A DNA stretch of 64,000 bases from positions 23,614 to 87,613 of the forward strand of contig NZ_SGUC01000012.1 in the NCBI RefSeq assembly GCF_005435165.1. Direction: 5' to 3'. Numbering within the stretch: the stretch's first letter is position 1; every line of letters starts with the position of its first letter. This document shows positions 16,047-23,979 of this stretch, piece by piece. This DNA comes from Halorubrum sp. GN11_10-6_MGM. Lineage in GTDB: Archaea > Halobacteriota > Halobacteria > Halobacteriales > Haloferacaceae. The notes beneath the pieces were generated by a model. That model worked only from the letters and a program-made list of their open reading frames with translations. It had not been told where the DNA came from and did not search any database. The position numbers were made by a program, and so were the translations under genes.

Positions 16047-17150
16047 CTACCGGGGTCGTTCGTCGACGTAGCCGCGCTTGCACTCCGGGCAGATGTCGCC
16101 GGCGCGCATCGAACTCCCGTCCGCGGCCCGGACCATCCCGCACTCGGGACAGTAGTACTCGGTCGGTTCGTCGTCTCCGATGGTCTCCAGTTCGGGGCTC
16201 TCACCGCGGGTGATCCCCGTTCCGTCCTCGCCGCCGCTCTCGAAGGCGACGCTCTCGGCGTCGTCCGGCGCCTCGACGTACTCCGTCTCGTCTTCCTCCG
16301 CTTCCCGGTCCGCGGCCTCCGGGGTGAGTCCCCCGCCGAACTCGACGCCGGCGTCGCCGCCCTCGCCGACGGCCGCGCTGAACCCCTCGTCTTCCCCGCC
16401 GTGGTCGGGCCACGCGGTCGCGCCGTCGGCGTCCGTGTCCGCCTCGTCGACCGACGGCCACGCGCCCCGCTCCCGGTCTTCGGTCGATCTCTCCTCGTCG
16501 TCGAGGATCACGCCGTCGTCGCTCTCCGCGTCCGTCTCGTCGGCCGACGCGGACTCCGGCGCGTCGTCCGCCGCGGGCGACGACGCGGACCCGGACTCGC
16601 CGCCCGCGTCCAGCAGCTCCGCGTCCTCGTCCGTCGGATCCGGCCCGTCGGTCGCGTCCGCAGCGCTCGCGGTGTCCGGCCGCTCCCCGACGTCCGCCGC
16701 CGCGTCGCCCCCTTCGGGGGACGCTCCGGCACCGACCGTGTCGGCCTCCTCGTCGCTCGCGGACCCGTCGTCGATGATCACCGCGTCGTCGCTCCCGGCG
16801 CCGGGGTCCTCGTCGAGCGTCAGTCCCTCGCCGGCGGCGGTGGCGTCGTCCGCCCCGACACCTCCCGGCGCCGTGCCGGAGTCGGCGGTCTCCTCGGCGG
16901 CGCCCGGAGCGTCGCCCGTTCCCGACGCCGTGCCCGCGTCGTTGCCGCCGCCCGCCTTCGCGGCGGCCTCGTCGGCGAGCTGTTCCATCGTCGTCACCTC
17001 GGTGTTTTCGCTGACGACCTGCGTCTCGCCGCAGCGAGCGCAGGTCTTCACCTCCTTGACGGTCGTGACGACCTCGTCGCCCTCCTCCTCGCGCTCGCGC
17101 TGGAGTTCGGGCTCGCCGAAGTCGTGTCCGAGCAGACACCTGAGTCCCAT
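16047..17150 (-). CDS. Zinc-ribbon protein with long acidic linker (DUF7093-like)
   Basis: The 367-residue protein has a conserved N-terminal segment (MGLRCLLGHDFGEPELQRERE, with the zinc-type pair CARCG at about 37-41) and a C-terminal zinc ribbon (YYCPECGMVRA...GDICPECKRGYVDERPR). Between them lie about 250 residues of low-complexity Asp/Glu/Ala/Gly/Ser sequence with little predicted structure. I recall similar haloarchaeal proteins annotated only by a DUF number (DUF7093, moderate confidence). The two zinc modules could bind nucleic acid or partner proteins. ATG 17150 is the first start in frame that precedes the conserved block. Confidence 0.78.
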   Translation of the reverse strand: MGLRCLLGHDFGEPELQREREEEGDEVVTTVKEVKTCARCGETQVVSENTEVTTMEQLADEAAAKAGGGNDAGTASGTGDAPGAAEETADSGTAPGGVGADDATAAGEGLTLDEDPGAGSDDAVIIDDGSASDEEADTVGAGASPEGGDAAADVGERPDTASAADATDGPDPTDEDAELLDAGGESGSASSPAADDAPESASADETDAESDDGVILDDEERSTEDRERGAWPSVDEADTDADGATAWPDHGGEDEGFSAAVGEGGDAGVEFGGGLTPEAADREAEEDETEYVEAPDDAESVAFESGGEDGTGITRGESPELETIGDDEPTEYYCPECGMVRAADGSSMRAGDICPECKRGYVDERPR

Positions 17151-17379
17151 TGTACTCCCCTGCGGTGCCGAGGGTAAAAAACGCCCCGTCGGCGTCCGAC
17201 GCTCGGCACACGACCGGATCGCGGGGCGACCCCCTCGACGCTCCCGGTCCCGCCGTCTTCCCCCCACCCGACCTCGCTGTTCGAGTCATTGTTTCCCCGT
17301 CCGGTCTCGCCCCGCGACCCCGCCGTCGCGATCCGCGGACCCAGACTCTTTGTGGATCGCTCGCGTACCGTTCACCGAC

Positions 17380-17694
17380 ATGCCTATCGTATCCTATCAG
17401 GGCGAGGAAATCGAGTGCGAGAAGGGCGCCGTCTTGCGCGACGTGCTCAAAGAGGCCGGTCTCTCAGTCTACAACGGAAAGATGGAGCAGCTCAACTGTC
17501 GCGGCGCCGGGTCGTGCGGCTCCTGTGCGGTCCAAGTCGAGGGCGAGGTCAGCGAGCCGGGCAAAAAAGAGCGCGCTCGCCTCTGGCTCCCGCCGCACCA
17601 CCCGAGCCACGACGTCCGCCTCGCCTGTCAGACGAAAGTCGAGGGCGACGTCGAGGTGACGAAGGGCCGCGGGCTCTTCGGGCAACACATCTGA
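17380..17694 (+). CDS. 2Fe-2S ferredoxin (soluble, adrenodoxin-like spacing)
   Basis: The 104-residue protein is a complete 2Fe-2S ferredoxin domain. Ligands are C40, C46 and C49 (C-x5-C-x2-C) and C83. The five-residue spacing differs from the four-residue spacing of the anchored ferredoxin at 5161, so the two are different subtypes. No membrane segment is present, so it is a soluble cytoplasmic electron carrier. The partner reductase or oxidase is not encoded nearby. Confidence 0.9.
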   Translation: MPIVSYQGEEIECEKGAVLRDVLKEAGLSVYNGKMEQLNCRGAGSCGSCAVQVEGEVSEPGKKERARLWLPPHHPSHDVRLACQTKVEGDVEVTKGRGLFGQHI

Positions 17695-17883
17695 GCGCGG
17701 ACGCGCCGCTCCCGTCTGTTTTTCGTACACCGCCGACCGACGCCCGCTCGACGAGCGGCGCGCTGGTCGGGGATAAAATACGGCCGCGGCGAGCGTGAGC
17801 CCGCGACGCGGACGAAAACGTTTGGTACCGTGTGTCAGAGTCGCGTTCGGCGTCAGCCGGACCGACCCACCTTTCGGATCGGC

Positions 17884-18078
17884 TTACTGCCGAACGACGT
17901 TGGTCGCGCGGGGACCCTTCTCGGAGGACTCGATGTCGAACTCGAGCTCCTGGCCCTCTTCGAGGTCCGGGCCGCCGACGTCTTCCATGTGGAAGAACAC
18001 GTCGTCGTCCGCGTCGTCAGTCTCAATAAATCCGTAGCCGCCAGTGTCGTTGAAGAAATCAACCTTTCCGGTCGCCAT
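17884..18078 (-). CDS. cspA: Cold shock protein, CspA family
   Basis: The 64-residue protein is a single cold shock domain: GKVDFFNDTGGYGFIETDDADDDVFFHMEDV contains the RNP1-like GYGFI and RNP2-like VFFH RNA-binding strands. It binds single-stranded RNA or DNA and acts as an RNA chaperone. The acidic insertions (DDADDD, DLEEGQELEFD) are typical of haloarchaeal versions. ATG 18078 is supported by a TATA-like cttatt 27-36 bases upstream. Confidence 0.93.
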   Translation of the reverse strand: MATGKVDFFNDTGGYGFIETDDADDDVFFHMEDVGGPDLEEGQELEFDIESSEKGPRATNVVRQ

Positions 18079-18104
18079 TGCGAATGAGAAGAGAGCCCGC
18101 CCGG

Positions 18105-18114
18105 GAATAAGAAT
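18105..18114 (-). promoter_or_regulatory. cspA: TATA box of cspA
   Basis: Minus-strand reading ttcttattcc, 27-36 bases before the cspA ATG, consistent with a short or absent leader. Confidence 0.55.
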
Positions 18115-18283
18115 TGCGAGTGTACAGTTACCACGTCTCTCTGCGGACGTTTGTTTCTGAAAACACAAACCCATGGGGTAAACAGTGGCCGAACGACGAC
18201 TTCACTGCGACCGACTCGACCGATCCGTCGGTTCCGCGTCGAGTTTTCCCAACGCCGGTTTTTATATTATCGCCCCGAAACCA

Positions 18284-18853
18284 GTGTGCGTGGTTCACAC
18301 ATCCCGAGCGAACGGCCCCGCGCTGACGCTCCGCGAGAACGGGCCCGCCCTGCTGGTCCCGGCGGCGTGGGGCGTCGCCGCGGGGGCGGTCCTCGGTCTC
18401 GTCTCCGCGCACGCGCTGTTCGTGGCGCACGTCGTCATGAGCGTCCTGCTCGTCGCCTTCGTCGTCGCCTCGTGGCGCGACATGGCGACGGGCGTCCTCC
18501 GCGCGTGGAAACTGGTGATCCTCGCCGGCACGCCGGTCACACTCGCGGGCGTCGCCGGATTCCTCGCGCGCGACGGGACCGTCGCCGGGCTCGCAGCCGC
18601 GCTCCCGGCGGACGCGCTCCTCGCGGTCGCCTTCTACGGGTGGACCCTGCTGCCCGCGCCCGCGTTCGTCTACACCGCCCTGCGCGACCCCGCGGTCCCG
18701 CGCTCGACGGTCCACGGCGTCGCCGCCGCGTGTTCCGTCGCGGGCGCCGTCGTCGCCGCGCTCGCGGGCTCCGCGACCGGCACCGTCGCGGGCATCGCGC
18801 TCGTCGGGCTCGGGCAGACCGCGGGCATCCTCGCCGCGACCGCGCTGTACTGA
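18284..18853 (+). CDS. Integral membrane protein, unknown function
   Basis: About 189 residues with five to six hydrophobic segments and no recognised motif. The open frame begins at 18185, but a strong TATA-like tttttatatta at 18259-18269 lies inside that extension. A near-leaderless transcript would therefore start at one of the GTG codons at 18284 or 18290. I use 18284 with 18290 as an equal alternative. The gene diverges from cspA and converges on the phosphotransferase gene. Confidence 0.65.
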   Translation: MCVVHTSRANGPALTLRENGPALLVPAAWGVAAGAVLGLVSAHALFVAHVVMSVLLVAFVVASWRDMATGVLRAWKLVILAGTPVTLAGVAGFLARDGTVAGLAAALPADALLAVAFYGWTLLPAPAFVYTALRDPAVPRSTVHGVAAACSVAGAVVAALAGSATGTVAGIALVGLGQTAGILAATALY

Positions 18854-18881
18854 ACGGCGCCGCGCTCCGGTCGCTCCCGGC

Positions 18882-19961
18882 TCACTCCCGCTCGACCGCC
18901 CCGTCGACCGCCCGCTCCAGCGCTTTCCGGTGGAACGCGACCGCCGCGTCGCGGCCGACCGGTGGAAACCGCGGGTTCGTCACGACCCCCTCCCCGTCCA
19001 CGACCGCGCTCGCGACCGCCGCCGCGCGGTGCGCGCGCCCGACCGGGGGAAGCGGGACGACCGACTCGTACCCCGCGCGGAACGCCTCCCGGAGCGGTTC
19101 GGCCTCGGCCGCCGACACGTACCAGTCGGCGACCAGGTGTTCCGCCTTGGCGACCGAGACGCCTCGTGGCGCCGAAAGCGGCGCCTCCCAGTCGAGGACG
19201 GCCGTCACCGACCCCCCCGCGACGAGGGCGTTCCCCGGCCGGAAGTCCCACGGAAACAGCCGCGGCTCGGCGTCGCCCTCGACCGGATTGCGAAGCGCCT
19301 CCCGGAGCGGCTCGCGGAGGTCGTCGAAATCGGCCGGGAGCCGCGAGACGTGTCGCTCGCCGAACCGGCGAAGCCAGCGTTCGGCGTCGAGCGAGTCGCG
19401 GACCGTCAGCGACGCGGCGCGTCCGAGAATCGAGGCAGGGTTCGCTTCCTCCTCGCTCGTCGCTCCGCTGACTCCCGCCCCGTCGGCTTCCGCCTCGTCG
19501 ACTCTCGCCCCGTCGGCTTCCCCTCCGTCGCCGGGAGCCGCTCGGTCGACCGCGACCCGCCCGCACCCGGCGAACCGGAACGCCTCGTGAACCTCCCCGA
19601 GGTACCGCCCGAACGCTCGCGCGACGCCGCGCCGGTCCGTCGGATCGAGACCGACGAACGCCTCGTGGAGGTCGCGCCCCTCGACCAGCGGCGTGACGAG
19701 CCAGCCCGTCCCGTCGACGACGCCCGCGCCCAGCGGAGCGGGCACCGGCACGTCGGTCCGCGCGCCGATCGCCGCCAGCAGCGCCGCCTCGGTCCGCGTC
19801 GCGGCCGGCGTCTCCGAGCGCTGGACGACGACCGGCGCGGCGGTCTCGAACCGGACCGCCTCCGTCTCCTTCCGGTTTCCCCGCCCCAGCGGCTCGACGC
19901 TCACCGGCGTCGCTCCCGGCCGCGTCTCGGCGAGGGCTCGGTCGCGGACCCCGTCGCTCAC
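18882..19961 (-). CDS. Aminoglycoside phosphotransferase (APH)-like kinase family protein
   Basis: The 359-residue protein shows the APH/choline kinase layout: VVVQRSETPAATRTEAALL in the N-lobe, then VTPLVEGRDLHEAF, and a C-lobe with WDFRPGNALV and VTAVLDWE, which match the catalytic-loop and metal-binding motifs. The usual His of the HxDxxxxN catalytic loop is replaced (Pro-Trp-Asp-Phe-Arg-Pro-Gly-Asn), while Asp and Asn remain. The substrate is unknown. A low-complexity acidic insertion (about residues 135-165) separates the lobes. GTG 19961 overlaps the stop of the upstream HAD gene by 4 bases (GTGA), so translation is coupled and the products may act on the same small molecule. Confidence 0.8.
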   Translation of the reverse strand: MSDGVRDRALAETRPGATPVSVEPLGRGNRKETEAVRFETAAPVVVQRSETPAATRTEAALLAAIGARTDVPVPAPLGAGVVDGTGWLVTPLVEGRDLHEAFVGLDPTDRRGVARAFGRYLGEVHEAFRFAGCGRVAVDRAAPGDGGEADGARVDEAEADGAGVSGATSEEEANPASILGRAASLTVRDSLDAERWLRRFGERHVSRLPADFDDLREPLREALRNPVEGDAEPRLFPWDFRPGNALVAGGSVTAVLDWEAPLSAPRGVSVAKAEHLVADWYVSAAEAEPLREAFRAGYESVVPLPPVGRAHRAAAVASAVVDGEGVVTNPRFPPVGRDAAVAFHRKALERAVDGAVERE

Positions 19962-20695
19962 CGGTCCGCCTCCGTCTCGGGTCCGAACGCCTCGGAGGCG
20001 CCCGCCTCGGACGCACCTGTCTCGCCCTCGGCCAGCAGCGCTCCGATCTCGTCCAGCGAATCGAGGACGTGGTCCGGCCGGTAGGGGGCCGCCGACTCGT
20101 CGGGGTCCGCCCGGAGCCACGCGGACCGGAGCCCCGCGTTGTGCGCGCCGGCGACGTCGTACGCCAGCGAGTTCCCGACGTACAACGTCTCCTGCGCGTC
20201 CACCGACAGGGCGGCCGTCAGTCGCTCGAACGGCGCCGCGTGCGGCTTCCGGCGCGGCAGGTCGCCGGCGTACACGATCGCGTCGACCCGGTCGCCGAGA
20301 CCGAGCGCCTCGACCTTCGCGCGCTGCCGCTCCTCGGGGCCGTTCGTGAGGAGCCCCACCGGTCCCGACGCGGCCGCCGCCGCCAGCGCGTCGGTCGCGC
20401 CCGGCAGGTACGCCACCCGCGACTCGTCCGCGACCGCCTCGAACGCCTCGGCGAGCGCGACGGGGTCGACGTCGCGGCCGTGCCGGGCCGCCAATCTCGC
20501 GAACCCCGCGCCGAGGTACCCGACGCGGTCGTCCGGGTCGGGCGGGCCGTCGAGGAGCGGCCACAGCGCGTCCGGCTCGCCGAACGGCTCGACGCCCGCC
20601 CGCTCGAACGCCTCCCGGTAGAGGGCGTCGACGTCGTGGTCGTGGCGGCACAGCGTGTCGTCGAGGTCGAACGCGACCGCCGCGAACCGGCTCAT
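19958..20695 (-). CDS. HAD superfamily hydrolase
   Basis: The 245-residue protein has all HAD motifs: AFDLDDTL (nucleophile Asp) at residues 8-15, LLTNG (motif II), RRKPHAAPFE (motif III Lys) and GNSLAYDVAGA (motif IV). The long helical cap of about 80 residues after motif I makes it a C1-type phosphatase such as a phosphoglycolate or haloacid type, but the substrate cannot be set. It is the first gene of a two-gene operon with the APH-like kinase. An acidic tail of about 25 residues ends the protein. Confidence 0.85.
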   Translation of the reverse strand: MSRFAAVAFDLDDTLCRHDHDVDALYREAFERAGVEPFGEPDALWPLLDGPPDPDDRVGYLGAGFARLAARHGRDVDPVALAEAFEAVADESRVAYLPGATDALAAAAASGPVGLLTNGPEERQRAKVEALGLGDRVDAIVYAGDLPRRKPHAAPFERLTAALSVDAQETLYVGNSLAYDVAGAHNAGLRSAWLRADPDESAAPYRPDHVLDSLDEIGALLAEGETGASEAGASEAFGPETEADR

Positions 20696-20755
20696 GACGG
20701 ATCGGAGGCGCCGCGCGGCGAAGTCGGTTTCGCCGACGCGCCCGTAGCTCCGCCC

Positions 20756-20926
20756 ATGCCAGACTCCGAGGACGCCTACGACTGCGAGACGTGCGGCGCG
20801 AGCGTCGCCCCCGCGGACGCCACCCGATCGGAACCGTTCGGCGACCTCGACCCCGCGACGTGGCAGACGCTGAACTGCCCCGACTGCGGCGACCGGCTCG
20901 CGACCGTCCTCGTCGGCGACGAGTGA
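20756..20926 (+). CDS. Small zinc-finger protein
   Basis: A 56-residue protein with two CxxC pairs, CETCGAS near residues 9-15 and CPDCGDR near 40-46, which form a zinc beta-ribbon. Such small acidic zinc proteins are abundant in haloarchaea and often essential for growth traits, but no specific role is known to me. The ATG at 20756 is the only start preceding the first cysteine pair. Divergent from the HAD gene. Confidence 0.78.
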   Translation: MPDSEDAYDCETCGASVAPADATRSEPFGDLDPATWQTLNCPDCGDRLATVLVGDE

Positions 20927-21007
20927 GCCGCCCCGACGCCGACCGTGTCACGGGTCGGCGCGGTCGGCGCCGAACGAGCCGCCGGTCGCCACGTTCACCG
21001 AGTGCCG

Positions 21008-22189
21008 TATTGACACCCGACAGTATTAATGAGTACGAAATCTTTTGTGATCTAAGAGACACAGTTAGGCAATGGAACGCTCACGTCGGAAAGAGATCAA
21101 ACATCATCTCTCCGAAGACGAGATCGATGAGTTGCTTCGTGAGGCCGAGGACAAGCACCGGCGTCGGCGTCTCGGCTTCCTGAAGAACCTTTACCGAGGT
21201 GATTCGATTCCAGAAGCTGCTGACCGTGAAGGTGTATCCGCAACAACCGGCGGTCGCTGGGTCGAAGCCTGGAACGACGGCGGTCTCGAAGGACTTATGC
21301 CGAGTTTCGGGGGCGGTCGGCCCCCGAAACTCGACGAAGACGAACAAGACGAGCTGGTTGAGATGCTTCGAGAGGATCAACCGTGGAAATCACAGGAGAT
21401 TCAGCATCTTCTCCAGGAAGAATTCGATGTTTCTTACAGTCCAAATTATCTCGGTACCTTCCTTCGAGAGCTTGGTCTTTCATACGCGAAACCACGGCCA
21501 AAGCGTCCGAACCGGCCAGAAAATCCTGATGAAATTCTTGAAGAGCGCGTCGATGACGCGCTCGACGAGGACGATCAGCCACACAACAAACGTGAGGGTG
21601 AAGACGAAGAAGGGTGGATTGTTGACGACGAGATCTGTACTGATGGCGGTACCGTCCTCGGATTTTTTGATGCGTCGAAGCCACAGCCGTACGATAATTC
21701 ACGGCGGGTTTGGTACGTCGACGATCCACACATTGAACGTGAGTTAGTCAAGACACACGATTCTGCGGTTGGATTCTACGCACTCAACGGTGAGAGTCTG
21801 GTGAGATTCACCGAAGATGAGAAGAAAGAGCGGATCTGTGGCGTGTTAGAGCAGGTCCGCGAGCAGAATCCGGGCAAGCGGATTCTGCTCGTCTTGGACA
21901 AGCATGGAGCACATATCTGTAGATACACGCGCAAACGCGCGCACCAACTTGGGATCGACCTGATTTTCATTCCCTCAGGCTCCCCGCACCTGAATCCAAT
22001 CGAGAAGGTCTGGGATCATCTCAAATGGACGATGGCACCGATCGTCGTTGAAGACGAAAACGAGTTCAAAGAACTCGTTCAGGAAACCTTCGAGAAAATA
22101 ACAGAGCGTATCAGCTTCGCAAAGAAGTGGTGTGAGAAGTTTCTCGACTTTCAAAAGTTATCTTAATCATTATACCTGTCGGGTCCGTA
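21008..22189 (+). mobile_element. IS630-family insertion sequence
   Basis: A 1.18-kb element of visibly lower GC than its surroundings. It is flanked by TA dinucleotides (21008-21009 and 22188-22189), the IS630 target duplication. The ends carry imperfect inverted repeats sharing acccgacag: left at 21015-21023, right at about 22176-22184 on the opposite strand, each followed inwards by a TAT-AATGA-like block. The single gene encodes the transposase. Joining the flanks after removing one TA restores a continuous upstream region for the gene at 22199, so the insertion separates that gene from its original promoter. Confidence 0.85.
21072..22166 (+). CDS. IS630 family transposase
   Basis: A full-length 364-residue transposase. 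The N-terminal helix-turn-helix region (GDSIPEAADREGVSATTGGRWVEAWNDGG) is followed by a linker. The DDE domain has D at the ICTDGGTVLGFFDAS strand, D in LLVLDKHGAHIC, and E in SGSPHLNPIEKVWDHLK. The stop falls within 25 bases of the right inverted repeat. No frameshift or internal stop is present, so the element may still be active. Confidence 0.92.
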   Translation: MERSRRKEIKHHLSEDEIDELLREAEDKHRRRRLGFLKNLYRGDSIPEAADREGVSATTGGRWVEAWNDGGLEGLMPSFGGGRPPKLDEDEQDELVEMLREDQPWKSQEIQHLLQEEFDVSYSPNYLGTFLRELGLSYAKPRPKRPNRPENPDEILEERVDDALDEDDQPHNKREGEDEEGWIVDDEICTDGGTVLGFFDASKPQPYDNSRRVWYVDDPHIERELVKTHDSAVGFYALNGESLVRFTEDEKKERICGVLEQVREQNPGKRILLVLDKHGAHICRYTRKRAHQLGIDLIFIPSGSPHLNPIEKVWDHLKWTMAPIVVEDENEFKELVQETFEKITERISFAKKWCEKFLDFQKLS

Positions 22190-22198
22190 CTCGCCCCC

Positions 22199-22492
22199 AT
22201 GGTCGACGCCGGCACGGTCTACCTCGTCGCGACCGGCGCGCTGCTGCTCGTCGCGCTCGGCGTCGGGCTCCGGGCGCTCGTCGACATCTTCCGCGAGGCC
22301 CGTGAGCGCAGCCGGAAGCGACGCGACGGCGACCTCGACCGGTACGCCCCGGACCCCCTCTACGACCGCGACCCGCCGGCCCCGAACGCCGACGGGGAGG
22401 CCCCTTCCACCTGTCCGCAGTGCGGCGCGGAAAACGCGAGCGAATTCACCTACTGCCGGGAGTGCGCGGCGCCGCTCGGCCCGGGGCGGTGA
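22199..22492 (+). CDS. Small membrane protein with C-terminal zinc ribbon
   Basis: A 97-residue protein with one N-terminal membrane helix (about residues 7-28), a basic and acidic linker, and a zinc ribbon CPQCGAENASEFTYCREC near the C-terminus. I recall such haloarchaeal proteins under the DUF7577 label, with modest confidence. The start codon lies only 10 bases from the right end of the IS630 element, so expression may now depend on the insertion sequence. Confidence 0.72.
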   Translation: MVDAGTVYLVATGALLLVALGVGLRALVDIFREARERSRKRRDGDLDRYAPDPLYDRDPPAPNADGEAPSTCPQCGAENASEFTYCRECAAPLGPGR

Positions 22493-22539
22493 CGGGGGCC
22501 GTGCCGGCCGCCTGCGCTGTCGCTCGCGGATTCAGGATA

Positions 22540-22644
22540 TGCCGCCTCCCCGATTTGAAACGCGTGAGACTCCCTTCGGTCGTCTCACTGTTCCCCGCTC
22601 GCTGTCGCTCGTGAGGACGGGGGACAGCTCGATCTTCAGTCGAG
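22540..22644 (-). repeat. tRNA-Phe 3'-half fragment, interrupted (att-like copy a)
   Basis: Bases 22540-22559 match the 3' end of the tRNA-Phe gene at 30018, and 22618-22644 match its variable and anticodon arm exactly over 27 bases. Between them lie 58 extra bases containing an inverted repeat (gtgagac/gtctcac). Together they represent about the 3' two thirds of the tRNA gene with an insertion in the T arm. It is not a functional tRNA. Confidence 0.8.
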
Positions 22645-22675
22645 GTTAATGAACGCGGATCGCGCAAAAAAGCCA

Positions 22676-22696
22676 TGCCGCCTCCCCGATTTGAAC
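22676..22696 (-). repeat. tRNA-Phe 3'-end fragment (att-like copy b)
   Basis: A 21-base exact copy of the 3' end of tRNA-Phe (30018-30038), followed by a GC-rich palindrome-bearing stretch unrelated to the tRNA. Confidence 0.8.
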
Positions 22697-22794
22697 TCGC
22701 CGAGACGCTCGCCCCCGCTCCGCTCGGCCGCTGCGACTCGTCTGCTCAAATCGGCTCGGGAGCATTTTCACTGCTCCCGTTGGTCGCAGGAAAA

Positions 22795-22815
22795 TGCCGC
22801 CTCCCCGATTTGAAC
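22795..22815 (-). repeat. tRNA-Phe 3'-end fragment, probable attL of the integrated element (copy c)
   Basis: A 21-base exact copy of the tRNA-Phe 3' end. It is the copy nearest the integrase gene and marks the left junction of the low-GC element whose right junction is the intact tRNA-Phe. The 134 bases between it and the integrase start hold further GC-rich palindromes and no gene. Confidence 0.78.
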
Positions 22816-22948
22816 CACCGGAAGACTTCGCTGCGCTCATCTTCCGAGCCCCCGCTCGCTGCGCTCGCGGGGAGGGAGACAGCTCGCAGAGTACCACGTG
22901 TCCACTCGCTTTCCTCTCGACAAAATTCGGCGCTTCGGACCACGAGAT

Positions 22949-23977
22949 ATGACGAAGACAGAACTCGAACCCATTTCGCCGGGTGCGGCGAAAGAGATGT
23001 ATCTGGAAGCAAGAAAGAACGAGGTATCACAGAGTACGCTTGACGGCTACCACTACCGTCTCAAGCACTTCATCCGCTGGTGTGAGAACGTCGCGGGGAT
23101 CGACAACATGAACGATCTCTCCGGAAGAGATCTCCAGCGGTTCAAGACGTGGCGGAGAGACGACGGCGATCTGAAGCCGATCACGCTTCAGGGACAACTC
23201 GACGCCCTTCGTATCTTCATTCGCTGGTGTGGATCTATCGACGCCGTAGAGCAAGATCTTCACGAGAAATTCGAGGCGTTGATGCCTCAACTCAACAAGG
23301 CCGACGAACAGAGCGAGAGTATATTGGATACCGAGCAGGCAGAGGCGCTCCTTGAGTATCAGCGGAAGTTCGAACACGCCTCTCGCGCCCATGTGATTGT
23401 GGAGATTCTGTGGCACACGGGAATCCGACTCGGATCTCTTCGCGCGCTCGATCTTGACGATTACGACGGAGATGCCGAACGACTCGCTGTCCGTCATCGA
23501 CCAGAAACAGATACTCCCCTCAAGAACGGAACAGAGGGCGAGCGTATCGTCGCTCTGAACGCCGAAGTTTGCCGCTCAATTGAGGACTGGAGGGAATATA
23601 ACCGACATGATGTGGAAGACGAACATGGGCGTGAGCCCCTTCTTACCAGTCGGAATGGCCGTATGAACCCGACAAGCGTCCGCGATGCGATCTATCGCGT
23701 TACTCGTCCCTGCTACTACGGTGCTGATTGTCCGAAGGGCCGTGATCCTGATGACTGTGAGGCGGCTGACTATGGCGGCTATAGTAAGTGCCCGGTCAAT
23801 GTTTCTCCTCACGATATTCGACGGGGCTCAATCACTCACTTCTTGACTGAAGATGTGCCTGAGAAGGTTGTCTCTGATAGAATGAACGTCGGACAGGACG
23901 TTCTGGACAAGCACTACGATAAGCGAGATGAGGAGGTGAAGGTCGAGCAGCGACGTGGATATCTGGACAATATCTAA
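22949..23977 (+). CDS. int: Tyrosine recombinase/integrase
   Basis: The 342-residue protein is an XerC/D-like integrase. Residues about 10-110 form the SAM-like core-binding domain. The catalytic domain shows R160 (HTGIRLGS), a Lys near 192, H288-x-x-R291 (PHDIRRG) and the nucleophile Y323 (KHYDKR). Unusually, residues 255-281 carry four cysteines (C255, C261, C270, C281) just before the HxxR motif, a probable zinc site. It lies 134 bases inside the left tRNA-derived repeat, as expected of an element integrase that uses tRNA-Phe. ATG 22949 is chosen; an in-frame GTG at 22898 would add 17 residues with no family similarity. Confidence 0.92.
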   Translation: MTKTELEPISPGAAKEMYLEARKNEVSQSTLDGYHYRLKHFIRWCENVAGIDNMNDLSGRDLQRFKTWRRDDGDLKPITLQGQLDALRIFIRWCGSIDAVEQDLHEKFEALMPQLNKADEQSESILDTEQAEALLEYQRKFEHASRAHVIVEILWHTGIRLGSLRALDLDDYDGDAERLAVRHRPETDTPLKNGTEGERIVALNAEVCRSIEDWREYNRHDVEDEHGREPLLTSRNGRMNPTSVRDAIYRVTRPCYYGADCPKGRDPDDCEAADYGGYSKCPVNVSPHDIRRGSITHFLTEDVPEKVVSDRMNVGQDVLDKHYDKRDEEVKVEQRRGYLDNI

Positions 23978-23979
23978 AT

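Noticed and set aside
22898..22949. Longer start for the integrase
   Set aside because: The 17 extra residues lie in sequence carrying the att-like region and lack family similarity.
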